Shown here: piece by piece, positions 36,406-45,645 of the stretch
Position numbering within the stretch: the stretch's first letter is position 1
How the letters are laid out: every line of letters begins with the position of its first letter
NCBI RefSeq assembly: GCF_900343085.1
Contig: NZ_OPYI01000001.1
Coordinates: forward strand, 124,001-188,000
DNA from: Aedoeadaptatus coli
Lineage (GTDB): Bacteria > Bacillota > Clostridia > Tissierellales > Peptoniphilaceae
DNA: 64,000 nucleotides
Direction of reading: 5' to 3'
Translations under genes and position numbers: made by a program
The notes under the pieces: generated by a model
What the model was told of the DNA's origin: nothing
Seen by the model: the letters and a program-made list of their open reading frames with translations, nothing else
Databases searched by the model: none

Positions 36406-37359
36406 TCACCAGCTGCCTTCGATGGAAATGGCGCCGGCTGATAGGCGAAGGGTGCGCCCTTCCACGGCGACGAGAAGGGCACCGTCGTCGTCAATGGCCT
36501 CGGCCACGCCGGTGTATTCGATGTCGCCTTTGGCGAAGCGAATGGTTTTTCCAATGGTGAGATTGTATTTCCGATAGGCATTTAAGATTTCATCGGCGGG
36601 CCTTTGAATCCAACGATAGAGCGCATTCATTAAATCCGCCGCCAATTTATTTCTGGAAATATCGCCTGTAAGGGAGCCGGCGGTTGGTAGGGCCTGTTTT
36701 TCAAAGAGATCTTGAGGTGTGTGGGTGTTGATTCCCAGGCCGATGACGTAGCGGGCCTTGCCTTGGGAGAAATCCGCTTCCGTCAAAATGCCGGCAATTT
36801 TTTTATGATTGCAGTACAGGTCGTTGACCCATTTGATCTTTACGTCGTCGGAGGTCTGCTCCATTAACGCTTCTTTTAATGCCACGGCGGCGGCCATGGT
36901 GATGAGGGACGGATCGGGGGCGTCGTCTGCATGAATGATCGTCGAGAGATAAAGCCCCGTGCCGTAGGGGGAGAGGAAGGATTTTCCCACGCGCCCTTTC
37001 CCCGCCGTCTGTTCCTCCGCCGTCATAAAGGAAAAGGAGGGGAGGGGCGAGGCGGCATCTTCTCTGAAAATGGCGTCGTTGGTGGAATCCACGCGGTCAA
37101 GGACCGACACGGCCACGTCTTTTAATTCATCTGTGAGGCGGCTTCGAATGCGCTCGGCATCTAATGCCTCGTAGTTTTCGTTTAAGCGGTAGCCTCGATT
37201 GGTGACGGCGTCGATGTGGTAGCCCTCTTGCCTAAGGGCTTTAATTGCCTGCCACACGGCGGCGCGGGAAATGTTCAGTGTCCGTGCCAAGTCTTCTCCG
37301 GAAAGGTAGCCGTCGGCTTCTTTCAGTGCTTTTAAGATGTAGTCTTTGCTTTTCATCAT
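36406..37359 (-). CDS. birA: BirA bifunctional biotin-protein ligase/repressor
   Basis: A 317-aa protein. The N-terminal winged helix (LSGEDLARTLNISRAAVWQAIKALR, residues 19-45) is followed by the ligase domain, with TAGKGRVGKSF for biotinyl-AMP binding, KIKWVNDLY and KKIAGILTE, then a small C-terminal domain. It attaches biotin to carboxylases and, when idle, represses biotin genes. It overlaps the trmL-like gene by 4 bp (ATGA), so the minus-strand helicase, trmL-like and birA genes form one operon. Confidence 0.92.
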   Translation of the reverse strand: MMKSKDYILKALKEADGYLSGEDLARTLNISRAAVWQAIKALRQEGYHIDAVTNRGYRLNENYEALDAERIRSRLTDELKDVAVSVLDRVDSTNDAIFREDAASPLPSFSFMTAEEQTAGKGRVGKSFLSPYGTGLYLSTIIHADDAPDPSLITMAAAVALKEALMEQTSDDVKIKWVNDLYCNHKKIAGILTEADFSQGKARYVIGLGINTHTPQDLFEKQALPTAGSLTGDISRNKLAADLMNALYRWIQRPADEILNAYRKYNLTIGKTIRFAKGDIEYTGVAEAIDDDGALLVAVEGRTLRLSAGAISIEGSW

Positions 37360-37823
37360 GCCATCCCCGGATAATCCAATTGGCGCAGGGCTTCGAAGAG
37401 AATGATGTTCACGGACACGGATAAATTTAAGCTACGGCCGAAATCTTTCAGCATGGGAATGCGAATGGCCGTCTCGTCGTGGGCCTTTAACAAGGGCTCG
37501 GGCAGGCCCTTGGTTTCTTTGCCGAAGACCAGAAAGTCGCCGTCTTGAAATTCGATGTCGCAGTAGCGCTTGTGGGCTTTGGTGGAAGCGAAAAAGAAGC
37601 GATGGTCTTTGTATTCTTCCATGACCTCTTCGATGCTGTCGTGGTAGCGGATGTCCACGAGATCCCAGTAGTCCAGGCCGCAGCGCTTCAAATGCTTGTC
37701 GTCCACGGAAAAGCCCAGGGGACGCACCAAATGCAGGACGCTTTTCGTCAGGCCGCAGCTCCGGGCGATGGCGCCGGTGTTGTGGGGAATCTCGGGTTCA
37801 ACTAAACAGATGTGCAGTGTCAT
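37356..37823 (-). CDS. trmL: TrmL-like tRNA (cytidine/uridine-2'-O-)-methyltransferase
   Basis: A 155-aa SPOUT methyltransferase: VEPEIPHNTGAIARSC at the start, then LVFGKETKGLP and SLNLSVSVNIILFE, the trefoil-knot SAM site. Length matches TrmL/CspR. TrmL methylates the wobble base of leucine tRNAs. The ATG at 37823 has GGAGG 5 bases upstream; a longer frame to 37892 runs into the helicase gene. It starts 2 bp past the helicase stop and overlaps birA by 4 bp. Confidence 0.9.
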   Translation of the reverse strand: MTLHICLVEPEIPHNTGAIARSCGLTKSVLHLVRPLGFSVDDKHLKRCGLDYWDLVDIRYHDSIEEVMEEYKDHRFFFASTKAHKRYCDIEFQDGDFLVFGKETKGLPEPLLKAHDETAIRIPMLKDFGRSLNLSVSVNIILFEALRQLDYPGMA

Positions 37824-37825
37824 AA

Positions 37826-40108
37826 TTACCTCCAAAATGCGTTTATTTTTTCTATCATGTCGTCCACCGACGCGACGGTTTCCACTTGCCAATGGGCGGG
37901 GAGCAGGGCGCGAATGTCGGGGCGCAGGTAGCGGTCGTCTAAGAGAAGAAGTTGGCCCCGGTCGCTATGGGAGCGAATAATGCGCCCGGCGGCCTGCACC
38001 ACCTTCGTGAGCCCCGGGTAGGTGTAGGCATAGGCGTAGCCGTCTTTTCCCAAGCGATTAAAGCGGTTTTTAATGAGCTCACGCTCCCTCGAGAGGCCCG
38101 GCAGGGACAAGGTGAGAATGCTTACGCCCATAAGGGCTTCGCCGGAAAGATCCACGCCTTCGGAAAAGGCGCCGCCCATGACGCCGTAGCCGTGGACCGG
38201 GCGCTCGTTTCTGAACCGGTCGATGTAATCGGCCCGCTCTTTTTCCGTCATGGAGCGGGCTTGATCGTGGCCGCATTCCTCCCACTCCGTGCAGGCGGCA
38301 TAAACCTGATCCTTGTAGGCGTAGGAGGGAAAGAAGTGGATGAAATTTCCCTCTCGCGTCGTGGAAAAAGCCTGTAAGTAGCGGCTGATTTCGGGAAGGG
38401 TGCGGGCCCGATCCTTGTACTTGGTGGAAAGACCGGGTGGGTGCAGTATCAACAGATGGGCGGGATCGAAGGGGCTGTCCAAGACCATGGTCTTTCGATC
38501 CTCCCCGGCGCCCAAGCAGTAGCTGTGGTAGTCCATGGGAGAGAGGGTGGCGGAAAAATACACCGCTGATCGAAACAGCTCTCGACGGGCGGAAAGGACG
38601 CGGGACGGATCCAAGCACACGAGGCGCAATTTGTTTTTCTCCGGCACAAAAAAAGTGAAGCGGTCCTCGTCGTAGTAGAGATTTAAATTCTGCCAGTCCA
38701 AGAGCCGAAAGTACAGCTCGAGAAAATCCTCCTCGGGCTCCGCCTTCAGCCGGGCGAGGTAGTTTGCCGCGGCGTCGATGAAATCCTCTACACTTTCTGA
38801 AAACTCGTCATCCAAGCGATCGTAGGTCGTATCTTCTACGGCGGCCACGGCGCGGATCTTCTCTGCCAAATCCTCGGCGAGGGATTTTATTTTTTTCGTG
38901 GGATAATCCACGGACTCGAGCTCCTCCGCCGACAGGCTCGAGGAGTACATGTCCCGGCCCCGGTCGATTAAATTGTGGGCCTCGTCCACCAAAAGGCAGG
39001 TGGATTTCAGTCGATCCCGATCTTCCATGAGCCGCTCCAAATAGCTCTTCGGATGAAAGATGTAATTGTAGTCGCCGATTAAAATCGGGGAAAGATTGCT
39101 GAGATCCAAGGCGAATTCAAAGGGACAGAGGCGATGCATCTCGGCGTAGCGGGCCACGGTGGGCCCGTCGAATAAATCGGCGTGATCGTAAATATCCACG
39201 ATGCCGTCGAGGAGGCGGTCGAAGTGGCCCTTGGCGTAGGGGCAGGCCTCGGGCGTGCAGTTGAGCGTATCGTTTAAACAGGCCTTCTCCTTGGCCACGA
39301 GCTCCGTGCTCTTGATGCGAAGGCCCTTCTCCTTTAAAAGGGCCAAGGTATCCGTGGCCACGGTTTTTTGCGTGGAGCGGCCCGTGGCGTAAAAAACGCC
39401 GCCGATCAATCCTTCGCCGATGGCCTTGATGGATGAAAACAAGGTGGCGATGGTCTTGCCGATGCCCGTCGGCGCCTGAACGAGGAGGGTGCCCTCGCTT
39501 TGAATCATGTTGTAAACGGCCACGGCCATGTCCCGCTGGCCCGGGCGAAAATAGTCGTAGGGAAATCGGAGGGCCTTTGCCGAGGCGAGAGACAGGGCTT
39601 CAAAATCGGCGAGGCGCTTTTGAATGCGCTGAAACCGCGCCATCACTTCGTCCATAAAGGCGTCCAACTCGGCGAAGGCCATGGTTTTTTCGTAGCGAAA
39701 CACGTCTTCGTCTTCGATGCGAATGTAGGTGAGACGCAGATGCACTTCATCCAGCCCTTTGGCCTTGGCGTAAAGGTAGCCGTAGCACTTGAGCTGAGCC
39801 CAGTGGAGTTCGTCGGGCCGGGCGTCGATGGCTTCTTTCGTATAGACCGTGGACTTGATTTCGTCCAAAAGGTTGGCGTCTTCGTCCACGCCGTCGATAC
39901 GGCCTTCCAAGTGGATTTCGCCGCCGTCGTAGGCCACGGTGCCTGTGATTTCCACCTCCGATTGGAAAGAAGGGGGATAGTCCCTTTGCAATTTTTGATG
40001 GAGGCGAATGCCTTCCTGCGCCCGCTTGTGAGACAAAAAGCCGCTGTCGATGTCGCCACTTCGAAGGGTGAGGGCGACAAGCTTTCGTACGGACCAATGG
40101 TTTTTCAT
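37826..40108 (-). CDS. DinG/XPD-like DNA helicase with N-terminal PD-(D/E)XK domain
   Basis: A 760-aa protein. Residues 1-170 look like a RecB/Cas4-type nuclease fold (GRIDGVDED, then LLDEIKST, the D...ExK pattern). The helicase core has Walker A APTGIGKTIA, an iron-sulfur cluster candidate (CLNDTLNCTPEACPY plus CPFEF), DEAH box VDEAHNL and motif VI QAAGRIIRS. This joins 5'-3' Rad3/DinG helicase activity with a possible nuclease. The ATG at 40108 follows GGTGGTGAT. A TATAAT at 40124-40129 (minus) is its likely -10 box. The role is probably DNA repair. Confidence 0.85.
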   Translation of the reverse strand: MKNHWSVRKLVALTLRSGDIDSGFLSHKRAQEGIRLHQKLQRDYPPSFQSEVEITGTVAYDGGEIHLEGRIDGVDEDANLLDEIKSTVYTKEAIDARPDELHWAQLKCYGYLYAKAKGLDEVHLRLTYIRIEDEDVFRYEKTMAFAELDAFMDEVMARFQRIQKRLADFEALSLASAKALRFPYDYFRPGQRDMAVAVYNMIQSEGTLLVQAPTGIGKTIATLFSSIKAIGEGLIGGVFYATGRSTQKTVATDTLALLKEKGLRIKSTELVAKEKACLNDTLNCTPEACPYAKGHFDRLLDGIVDIYDHADLFDGPTVARYAEMHRLCPFEFALDLSNLSPILIGDYNYIFHPKSYLERLMEDRDRLKSTCLLVDEAHNLIDRGRDMYSSSLSAEELESVDYPTKKIKSLAEDLAEKIRAVAAVEDTTYDRLDDEFSESVEDFIDAAANYLARLKAEPEEDFLELYFRLLDWQNLNLYYDEDRFTFFVPEKNKLRLVCLDPSRVLSARRELFRSAVYFSATLSPMDYHSYCLGAGEDRKTMVLDSPFDPAHLLILHPPGLSTKYKDRARTLPEISRYLQAFSTTREGNFIHFFPSYAYKDQVYAACTEWEECGHDQARSMTEKERADYIDRFRNERPVHGYGVMGGAFSEGVDLSGEALMGVSILTLSLPGLSRERELIKNRFNRLGKDGYAYAYTYPGLTKVVQAAGRIIRSHSDRGQLLLLDDRYLRPDIRALLPAHWQVETVASVDDMIEKINAFWR

Positions 40109-40142
40109 AGTATCACCACCGTTATTATACACGCTTTTTGTC

Positions 40143-40171
40143 TTGCAGGTGAATGATCGCCCGCGTATAAT
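40143..40171 (+). promoter_or_regulatory. Promoter of the class II aldolase gene
   Basis: TTGCAG (40143-40148), 17-bp spacer and TATAAT (40166-40171), then AAGGAGG and ATG at 40196. The helicase promoter points the other way from the same interval. Confidence 0.65.
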
Positions 40172-40195
40172 GTGGCAAGGAGGACTGGAATAATT

Positions 40196-40840
40196 ATGGA
40201 AACAAAGGACAGAAATGACCTCATTCAATACGGCTTGGCCCTGGTGAAAGAGGGACTTACTTTCGGCAGCGGCGGAAATCTATCCGTCAGGAGCGACGAC
40301 AGCAAGAGCTTTTTTATCACGCCTTCAGGCATGGCTTACGACTGCCTGAAAAAGAGCGATTTGGTGCGCATGGATTTGGAGGGAAACATGATCGGCGGTT
40401 CGCGAAAACCCTCCTCGGAGTGGCATATGCACGCGGCGATCTACCGGGCGCGCCCCGACATTCGCGCATTGATTCACTGCCACAGTCACTACATCAGCGC
40501 CTTCTCTACATTGGGCGAAGATTTGGGAGCGGTGAGTTATTTAATCGCATCGGCGGGGGCCGCATCCGTACCCTTGGCCCCTTACGAAACCTTCGGCACC
40601 GACGCCTTGGCTCAATCGGCGGTAAAAGCCATGGGCGAGCGCTCCAAAGCAGTGATCCTCGCCAACCACGGATTGATCGCCGGAGGAAGAAATTTAAAAG
40701 AAGCCCTGAGTTTGACCCGGGATTTGGAATTTTGCGCCTTTATGTATATGACCGCCCTGGCGACGCAAAAGCCCATTCAATTCATTCCCGAAGAGAAAAT
40801 CGAGGAAGTTCTCGAAAAACTGAAGACCTACGGCCAATAA
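40196..40840 (+). CDS. Class II aldolase/adducin family protein (FucA/AraD-like)
   Basis: A 214-aa protein with GNLSVR, ITPSGMAYD, the zinc ligands HCHSHY and ANHGLI, and WHMH before them. These are the features of L-fuculose-1-phosphate aldolase and L-ribulose-5-phosphate 4-epimerase relatives. It should cleave or isomerise a sugar phosphate; the exact sugar cannot be told because no sugar operon surrounds it. The ATG at 40196 has AAGGAGG upstream. It is a single-gene unit with its own promoter and terminator. Confidence 0.85.
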   Translation: METKDRNDLIQYGLALVKEGLTFGSGGNLSVRSDDSKSFFITPSGMAYDCLKKSDLVRMDLEGNMIGGSRKPSSEWHMHAAIYRARPDIRALIHCHSHYISAFSTLGEDLGAVSYLIASAGAASVPLAPYETFGTDALAQSAVKAMGERSKAVILANHGLIAGGRNLKEALSLTRDLEFCAFMYMTALATQKPIQFIPEEKIEEVLEKLKTYGQ

Positions 40841-40843
40841 AGC

Positions 40844-40868
40844 ATCGACGAGAAATCGTCGATTTTTT
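40844..40868 (+). terminator. Terminator after the aldolase gene
   Basis: ATCGACGA GAAA TCGTCGAT followed by a run of T. Confidence 0.85.
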
Positions 40869-40869
40869 A

Positions 40870-41228
40870 ATTGATAAGATGAGTATAATTATCGTTTAAA
40901 AAATTTCATAAGATGAAACTTTGCGAAGGGGAAGAAGAAAAGAAGCGGGGGTGCGGAAAAACGTACAGAAGCAAAAAGGGCTAAACGGTCACATTTATCT
41001 TTTAATATAAATTTTACGATCCTTTGGACGAGCGTACACCGGATACGGGTTCGTTTGAAATAAAGGCAAAAAGCCGAAAATCATATAGGAAGACGCTTAT
41101 CAATATCAATTAGTAATTCATTAAAGGCAATTATTCCTAAAAACGCAAAACAATCGTATATAAGAAAACGTTGAAAATAAGTAGATTACCAAGAGTTGTA
41201 CATAGCGGGCAAAATTTATTTTAAGAAA
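40870..41228. other. AT-rich intergenic stretch
   Basis: About 360 bases with no supported gene. It is more AT-rich than the genes around it, and I see no RNA gene or repeat. Its end runs into the promoter of the metal ATPase pair. Confidence 0.5.
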
Positions 41229-41257
41229 TTGTAAAAATAGTATTGATAAATGATAAT
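41229..41257 (+). promoter_or_regulatory. Promoter with iron-box-like sequence
   Basis: TTGTAA (41229-41234), 17-bp spacer and GATAAT (41252-41257). The overlapping TTGATAAATGATAATAAA resembles the repeated GATAAT units bound by Fur-type repressors. This suggests metal control of the P-type ATPase pair but is not proof. Confidence 0.4.
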
Positions 41258-41293
41258 AAAGGTGATATGATACGGAACAAAGAGGTGATTATT

Positions 41294-41605
41294 ATGAAAA
41301 AGAAGTTAATCAGTTTAGGCGCCGGCGTTGTGCTTGGCGTAGTCGGAGACAAAATTCTCAAATCCAATGCAGTAAAGAACTTGGCAGTTTCCACCGTTAG
41401 TGGAGGCCTGAAGGTCAAAGAAGGCATCGACAAGACCATCGAAAAGGCGAAAGAAAACGCCGAAGATGTCGTTGCTGAAGCAAAAGTCAAAAAAGCAGAA
41501 GACGAACGAGCAAAAAGAGAAGCTGAAGAAGCAAAAGAAACGGCTGAAGATTTAGCAAACGCGGCAGAAGAATCTGACTGTGTCGCTTGCGACGTAGTGG
41601 AATAA
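41294..41605 (+). CDS. Small membrane-anchored protein upstream of a metal P-type ATPase (DUF6110-like)
   Basis: A 103-aa protein. Residues 1-20 form a short glycine-rich hydrophobic segment (LISLGAGVVLGVVGDKIL), the middle is a long charged helix rich in Lys, Glu and Ala, and the end is SDCVACDVVE with a CxxC. I think this is the DUF6110 type. Its layout recalls the mycobacterial PacL (DUF1490) proteins that partner metal-exporting P-type ATPases: a membrane helix and an acidic chain ending in a metal-binding tip. The ATG at 41294 follows GAGGTGAT. The ATPase gene begins 1 bp after its stop. Confidence 0.65.
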   Translation: MKKKLISLGAGVVLGVVGDKILKSNAVKNLAVSTVSGGLKVKEGIDKTIEKAKENAEDVVAEAKVKKAEDERAKREAEEAKETAEDLANAAEESDCVACDVVE

Positions 41606-41606
41606 G

Positions 41607-43688
41607 ATGAAGGTCGCCATTGCCCATCGTATCCCGGGTCGTACGCGTTTTTCTACGACGTACCAACTGTCTTATGAAAGGGCCAACAAGATCAAGTATC
41701 TTTTGGAGCAAGTGCCCGGGGTATCTTATGCGAAAGTATCTCCCGTATCCGGCAGCATCATCGTCAATCACGACGATGACGCCGGATTAAAAAGAGCTTG
41801 TCGCACCCTGTTAGATTTGAAGCTCGCGTCCATAGATGATTTCGAAATCGAGGACACGAGCTACATTCCCCTTGAAGAAAAAGAATTGTTCCACATCGTG
41901 CGCGACGCCTTCGAAGTGCGTTTCGTCATGAAAAACTTTTTGCCCTACCCCTTAGGAACCATCGTGACCTTGGTACGGGCATCCAGGTTTATTAAACGTG
42001 GCTTGGTCGCACTTTACGAACGTAAGCTCAATGTGGAAGTTTTAGACGCTGCAGCCATCGGTGTATCCCTGGCTACAAACGACTTCGGCGCGGCCTCTTC
42101 CATTATGTTCCTGTTGAATTTAGGGGAAAAACTGGAAGATTGGACCTTGAAGAAATCCCAAAGCGATTTGGTTCGCACCTTGGAATTAAACATCGACAAG
42201 GTCTTTGTCGTAGACGGAGAAGAAAAATACGTCAAAAACCTTCGCGACGTCGCCATCGGCGATGTTGTAGAAGTGACCATGGGTACCACCATTCCCGTAG
42301 ACGGCACCATCGTCAAGGGCGTGGGTACGGTAAACCAATCCTCCTTCACCGGCGAAAGTGTGCCGGTTAAAAAGGAAGAAGGCAAAACCGTCTTTGCGGG
42401 CACGGTCCTTGAAGAAGGCATGTTGCACGTAAAGACCGAAAAACTTTACAATGAAAGCCGCATCAACAACATCATTAAGATGATCGGCGAAAGCGAAAAG
42501 AATAAATCCATGGCACAGAAAAAAGCGGAGAACATGGCGGATTCTCTGGTGAAGTATTCCTTCCTCGGAGCGATTATTTCCTATGCCCTGACCCGCTCTG
42601 TGCATAAGGCTAAGGCCTTCTTAATGGTAGACTTTTCCTGCGCACTGAAGCTTACGATCCCCATTGCCGTTATGAAAGCCATGAGCCAGTCCGGACAAAT
42701 GGACGTTTTGGTAAAAGGCGGCAAGTATTTGGAAAACTTAGCTCAAGCGGATACCATTGTCTTTGACAAGACCGGGACGTTGACCAAGTCTACGCCGACG
42801 GTTGAAAAAGTCATTGCCTTCGACGGCCGTTCGGAAGATGAATGCCTTCGAATTGCCGCCTGCCTGGAAGAACACTTCCCCCATTCCATCGCCAATGCCG
42901 TTGTAGATGCAGCCATTAAACGGAATTTGCGTCACGACGAAATGCATTCCGAGACGGAATACATTGTGGCACACGGCATTTCTTCGAAGATCGACGGAAA
43001 AACCGCCCTCATCGGCTCGGCGCACTTTATTTTCGATGACGAAAATGTGCACTTGCCCCCGGCGAAAGAATCCGTTATCGAAGAGCTCAAGGAAAATTAT
43101 TCCCTTCTGTACCTGGCGTATGACGGCGAGTTAATTGCCGTGCTGTGCATTGCCGATCCCATTCGCGATGATGCGAAAGAAACGGTGGATGCCCTGCGTC
43201 AATTAGGTTTTACCAACATCGCCATGCTGACGGGCGATGCGGAAAATTCGGCCCGCTTCGTGGCAAATGAATTGGGCCTGGACTACTACCGCGCCCAAGT
43301 CCTTCCCGAGGACAAGGCGGAGTACATTCAATCGCAAAAAGCCATGGGCAGAAAAGTTGTCATGATCGGCGACGGGATCAACGATTCCGTGGCCCTGTCC
43401 GGCGCTGATGTAGGCATCGCCATGCACAAGGGCGCGGACATCGCCCGAGAAATCGCAGACATCGCCATCGGAAGCGACGACTTGGCTTCGATCGTAGATG
43501 TGGTGAAAATCGCCAAGGAATTGGACAAGCGGATTAAAAAGGATTACAACCAAATCATCGGTTTTAATACCTTGCTCATCGCCTTGGGCTATTTCGGCGT
43601 GATCTCCAACACCACGTCGTCGTTGTTGCACAATTCGTCCACTGTGGCCATAGGCATGGAAAATATGCGAAATTACGCGTTGGCTTAA
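41607..43688 (+). CDS. P1B-type heavy-metal-transporting ATPase
   Basis: A 693-aa ATPase. Residues 1-75 form an HMA_2-like ferredoxin fold (HRIPGRTRF) without CxxC. The core has TGES, phosphorylation site DKTGTLT, GDGINDSVAL and a weakened HP motif (EEHFPHSIA, H followed by S). The metal-binding membrane motif is DFSCALKL instead of CPC, so it belongs near the S-x-C or SPC-type manganese/iron/zinc exporters rather than copper pumps. Metal specificity is not settled by sequence. It is co-transcribed with the small CxxC protein before it and followed by a terminator. Confidence 0.85.
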   Translation: MKVAIAHRIPGRTRFSTTYQLSYERANKIKYLLEQVPGVSYAKVSPVSGSIIVNHDDDAGLKRACRTLLDLKLASIDDFEIEDTSYIPLEEKELFHIVRDAFEVRFVMKNFLPYPLGTIVTLVRASRFIKRGLVALYERKLNVEVLDAAAIGVSLATNDFGAASSIMFLLNLGEKLEDWTLKKSQSDLVRTLELNIDKVFVVDGEEKYVKNLRDVAIGDVVEVTMGTTIPVDGTIVKGVGTVNQSSFTGESVPVKKEEGKTVFAGTVLEEGMLHVKTEKLYNESRINNIIKMIGESEKNKSMAQKKAENMADSLVKYSFLGAIISYALTRSVHKAKAFLMVDFSCALKLTIPIAVMKAMSQSGQMDVLVKGGKYLENLAQADTIVFDKTGTLTKSTPTVEKVIAFDGRSEDECLRIAACLEEHFPHSIANAVVDAAIKRNLRHDEMHSETEYIVAHGISSKIDGKTALIGSAHFIFDDENVHLPPAKESVIEELKENYSLLYLAYDGELIAVLCIADPIRDDAKETVDALRQLGFTNIAMLTGDAENSARFVANELGLDYYRAQVLPEDKAEYIQSQKAMGRKVVMIGDGINDSVALSGADVGIAMHKGADIAREIADIAIGSDDLASIVDVVKIAKELDKRIKKDYNQIIGFNTLLIALGYFGVISNTTSSLLHNSSTVAIGMENMRNYALA

Positions 43689-43720
43689 AAACTGTTCACA
43701 TGACAAAAAGGAACTCTCTT

Positions 43721-43764
43721 AAAACCCTTAACCTTTGGATTCAACCGAAGGCTGAGGGTTTTTT
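43721..43764 (+). terminator. Terminator after the metal ATPase gene
   Basis: AAAACCCT (43721-43728) pairs with AGGGTTTT (43755-43762), with an inner CCTT/AAGG stem. Confidence 0.8.
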
Positions 43765-43897
43765 GCGTCGCGGAAAGGGCCTTAAGAGGGCATAAAATTA
43801 AATAATTGTAATAGAATGAAAAAATGCAATATACAAATCAACCTGTTTTTGTGATAGCATTAAATGACAAGATCCAAACGATCAGAAGGGGGAACGC

Positions 43898-45022
43898 ATG
43901 ATTGAATTTATCGACGTGGCGAAAATCTATAAAACCCAAACGGCAGTTGAAAATATAAGCTTTAAAATAAACGACGGCGAATTTATCTGTGTCATCGGCA
44001 CCTCGGGATCGGGGAAGACGACGATTATGCGGATGATCAATCGCATGACCGAACCGTCCAAGGGAAAAATACTCATCGACGGCGAAGACATCATGGAGAA
44101 AAATCCTGTGAAGCTGAGGCGAGAGATCGGATACGTGATCCAGCAAATCGGCCTTTTGCCCCATATGACCATTTATGAAAACATCACCTTGGTTCCGTCC
44201 CTCTTAAAGTGGGACGAGGAGAAAAAGCGGAGCATCGCCGAGGAACTGATCAAAAAGGTGGATCTTCCCGTGGAGTATTTGGACAAGTATCCGAGTCAAT
44301 TGAGCGGGGGTCAGCAACAGCGGATCGGCGTCGTGCGGGCCCTGGCGGCGGATCAAAACATTATTTTGATGGACGAGCCCTTCGGCGCACTGGATCCGAT
44401 CACCCGGGAAGCCCTTCAAAATTTAATTAAGAGCATTCAAAAAGAAATGAACAAGACGGTGGTCTTCGTGACCCACGACATGAACGAGGCCTTAAATCTC
44501 GCCGATCGCATTTTGATCATGGACATGGGGCACATGGCGCAGTTCGATACGCCGGAAAATATTTTGAAAAACCCGGCCAACGACTACGTCCGCGGACTCT
44601 TGGGCGAGGAGAACTTAAACAAGGCGAAGACATCCTATAATTCCGTGGAAACCATTATGATTCGAAACCCCGTTTACATTAACGAGGGAAAAACCACCCG
44701 CGAGGCGCTGAAATTAATGCGGAAGATGCGGGTCGATACCCTCTTTGTAACCGATGCGAAAAATGTGCTCGAAGGCGTCGTGGGCATTTTCGAATTGGGG
44801 AAATTGGGCCGCGTGGATACTTACGTTTCAGAAATTATGAACGATGCAGTCTCCATAAAAAACACGACGAAAATCATCGAGGCCATTCACTTGATTGTGG
44901 AGCTGGGTTATCGTAACCTTCCGGTGGTAGACGAGAAGGGGAAACTAGTCGGCATCGTCACGCGGGCTTCCGTCGTGGATACGATTTATAACAACATTAT
45001 TGGCGGTGATGGGGATGTTTAA
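43898..45022 (+). CDS. opuCA: OpuCA-like osmoprotectant ABC transporter ATPase with CBS domains
   Basis: A 374-aa protein. The ATPase domain has IGTSGSGKTT, LSGGQQQRIG and ILMDEPFGALDP; residues 250-370 hold two CBS motifs (VDTLFVTDAKNVLEGVV and NLPVVDEKGKLVGIVTRAS). ATPases with C-terminal CBS domains power glycine betaine, carnitine or choline uptake, and the CBS pair senses ionic strength. AAGGGGGAA precedes the ATG. It heads the four-gene opuC operon. Confidence 0.9.
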   Translation: MIEFIDVAKIYKTQTAVENISFKINDGEFICVIGTSGSGKTTIMRMINRMTEPSKGKILIDGEDIMEKNPVKLRREIGYVIQQIGLLPHMTIYENITLVPSLLKWDEEKKRSIAEELIKKVDLPVEYLDKYPSQLSGGQQQRIGVVRALAADQNIILMDEPFGALDPITREALQNLIKSIQKEMNKTVVFVTHDMNEALNLADRILIMDMGHMAQFDTPENILKNPANDYVRGLLGEENLNKAKTSYNSVETIMIRNPVYINEGKTTREALKLMRKMRVDTLFVTDAKNVLEGVVGIFELGKLGRVDTYVSEIMNDAVSIKNTTKIIEAIHLIVELGYRNLPVVDEKGKLVGIVTRASVVDTIYNNIIGGDGDV

Positions 45023-45644
45023 TTTCTTCGCAGAAAATTACCTTCTCATCGGGGAAAAACTACTGGAGCATCTCTACATTTCCGTGGTCTCTTTGGCCAT
45101 GGGAATCGTCGTCGCCGTGCCCTTGGGTATTTTGCTGTCCAAATATGAAAAGATTTCGAACGGCGTCATGGGCGTGGCATCGGTGCTTCAAACCATTCCC
45201 TCTTTCGCTCTTCTGGCTCTGATGATTCCCGTATTCGGCGTCGGGAAAAAGACGGCCATCGCCGCCCTTTTCATCTACTCCCTACTGCCGATTCTGCGGA
45301 ACACATTTCTGGGCCTTACCTCCGTTACCCCGTCGGCCGTCGACGCGGCCAAGGGCATGGGCATGGAAGAGCGACAAATTTTGACGAAAGTAAAGATTCC
45401 TTTGGCGCTGCCGGTGATTATGTCGGGGATTCGCCTGTCCGCCGTCTATGTGCTGGCGTGGACCACTCTCGCCGCTTACGTGGGCGCCGGGGGACTGGGA
45501 GACTTTATTTTCAACGGACTGAACAATTACGTGCCGCCCATGATTTTATGGGGCACGATTCCCATTACGGCCTTGGCTCTTTTAACCGACCACCTGTTCG
45601 GCCGATTGGAAAAACGCCTGTCTCCATACAAGGGAGGTGAGTAA
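45015..45644 (+). CDS. opuCB: OpuCB-like permease
   Basis: A 209-aa permease with about five to six helices and the EAA-type loop AAKGMGMEERQILTKVKIPLALP. I choose ATG 45015, which overlaps the opuCA stop, with GGCGGTGAT upstream; ATG 45009 is also possible. It pairs with the second permease at 46598 to form the membrane channel. The end overlaps opuCC (GTG/ATG region), so translation is coupled. Confidence 0.85.
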   Translation: MFNFFAENYLLIGEKLLEHLYISVVSLAMGIVVAVPLGILLSKYEKISNGVMGVASVLQTIPSFALLALMIPVFGVGKKTAIAALFIYSLLPILRNTFLGLTSVTPSAVDAAKGMGMEERQILTKVKIPLALPVIMSGIRLSAVYVLAWTTLAAYVGAGGLGDFIFNGLNNYVPPMILWGTIPITALALLTDHLFGRLEKRLSPYKGGE

Positions 45645-45645
45645 A

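Noticed and set aside
38079-38649. Arg/Pro/Ser-rich ORFs in other frames of the GC-richer genes
   Set aside because: They are shadows of the helicase and similar genes; compositions are typical of out-of-frame translation.
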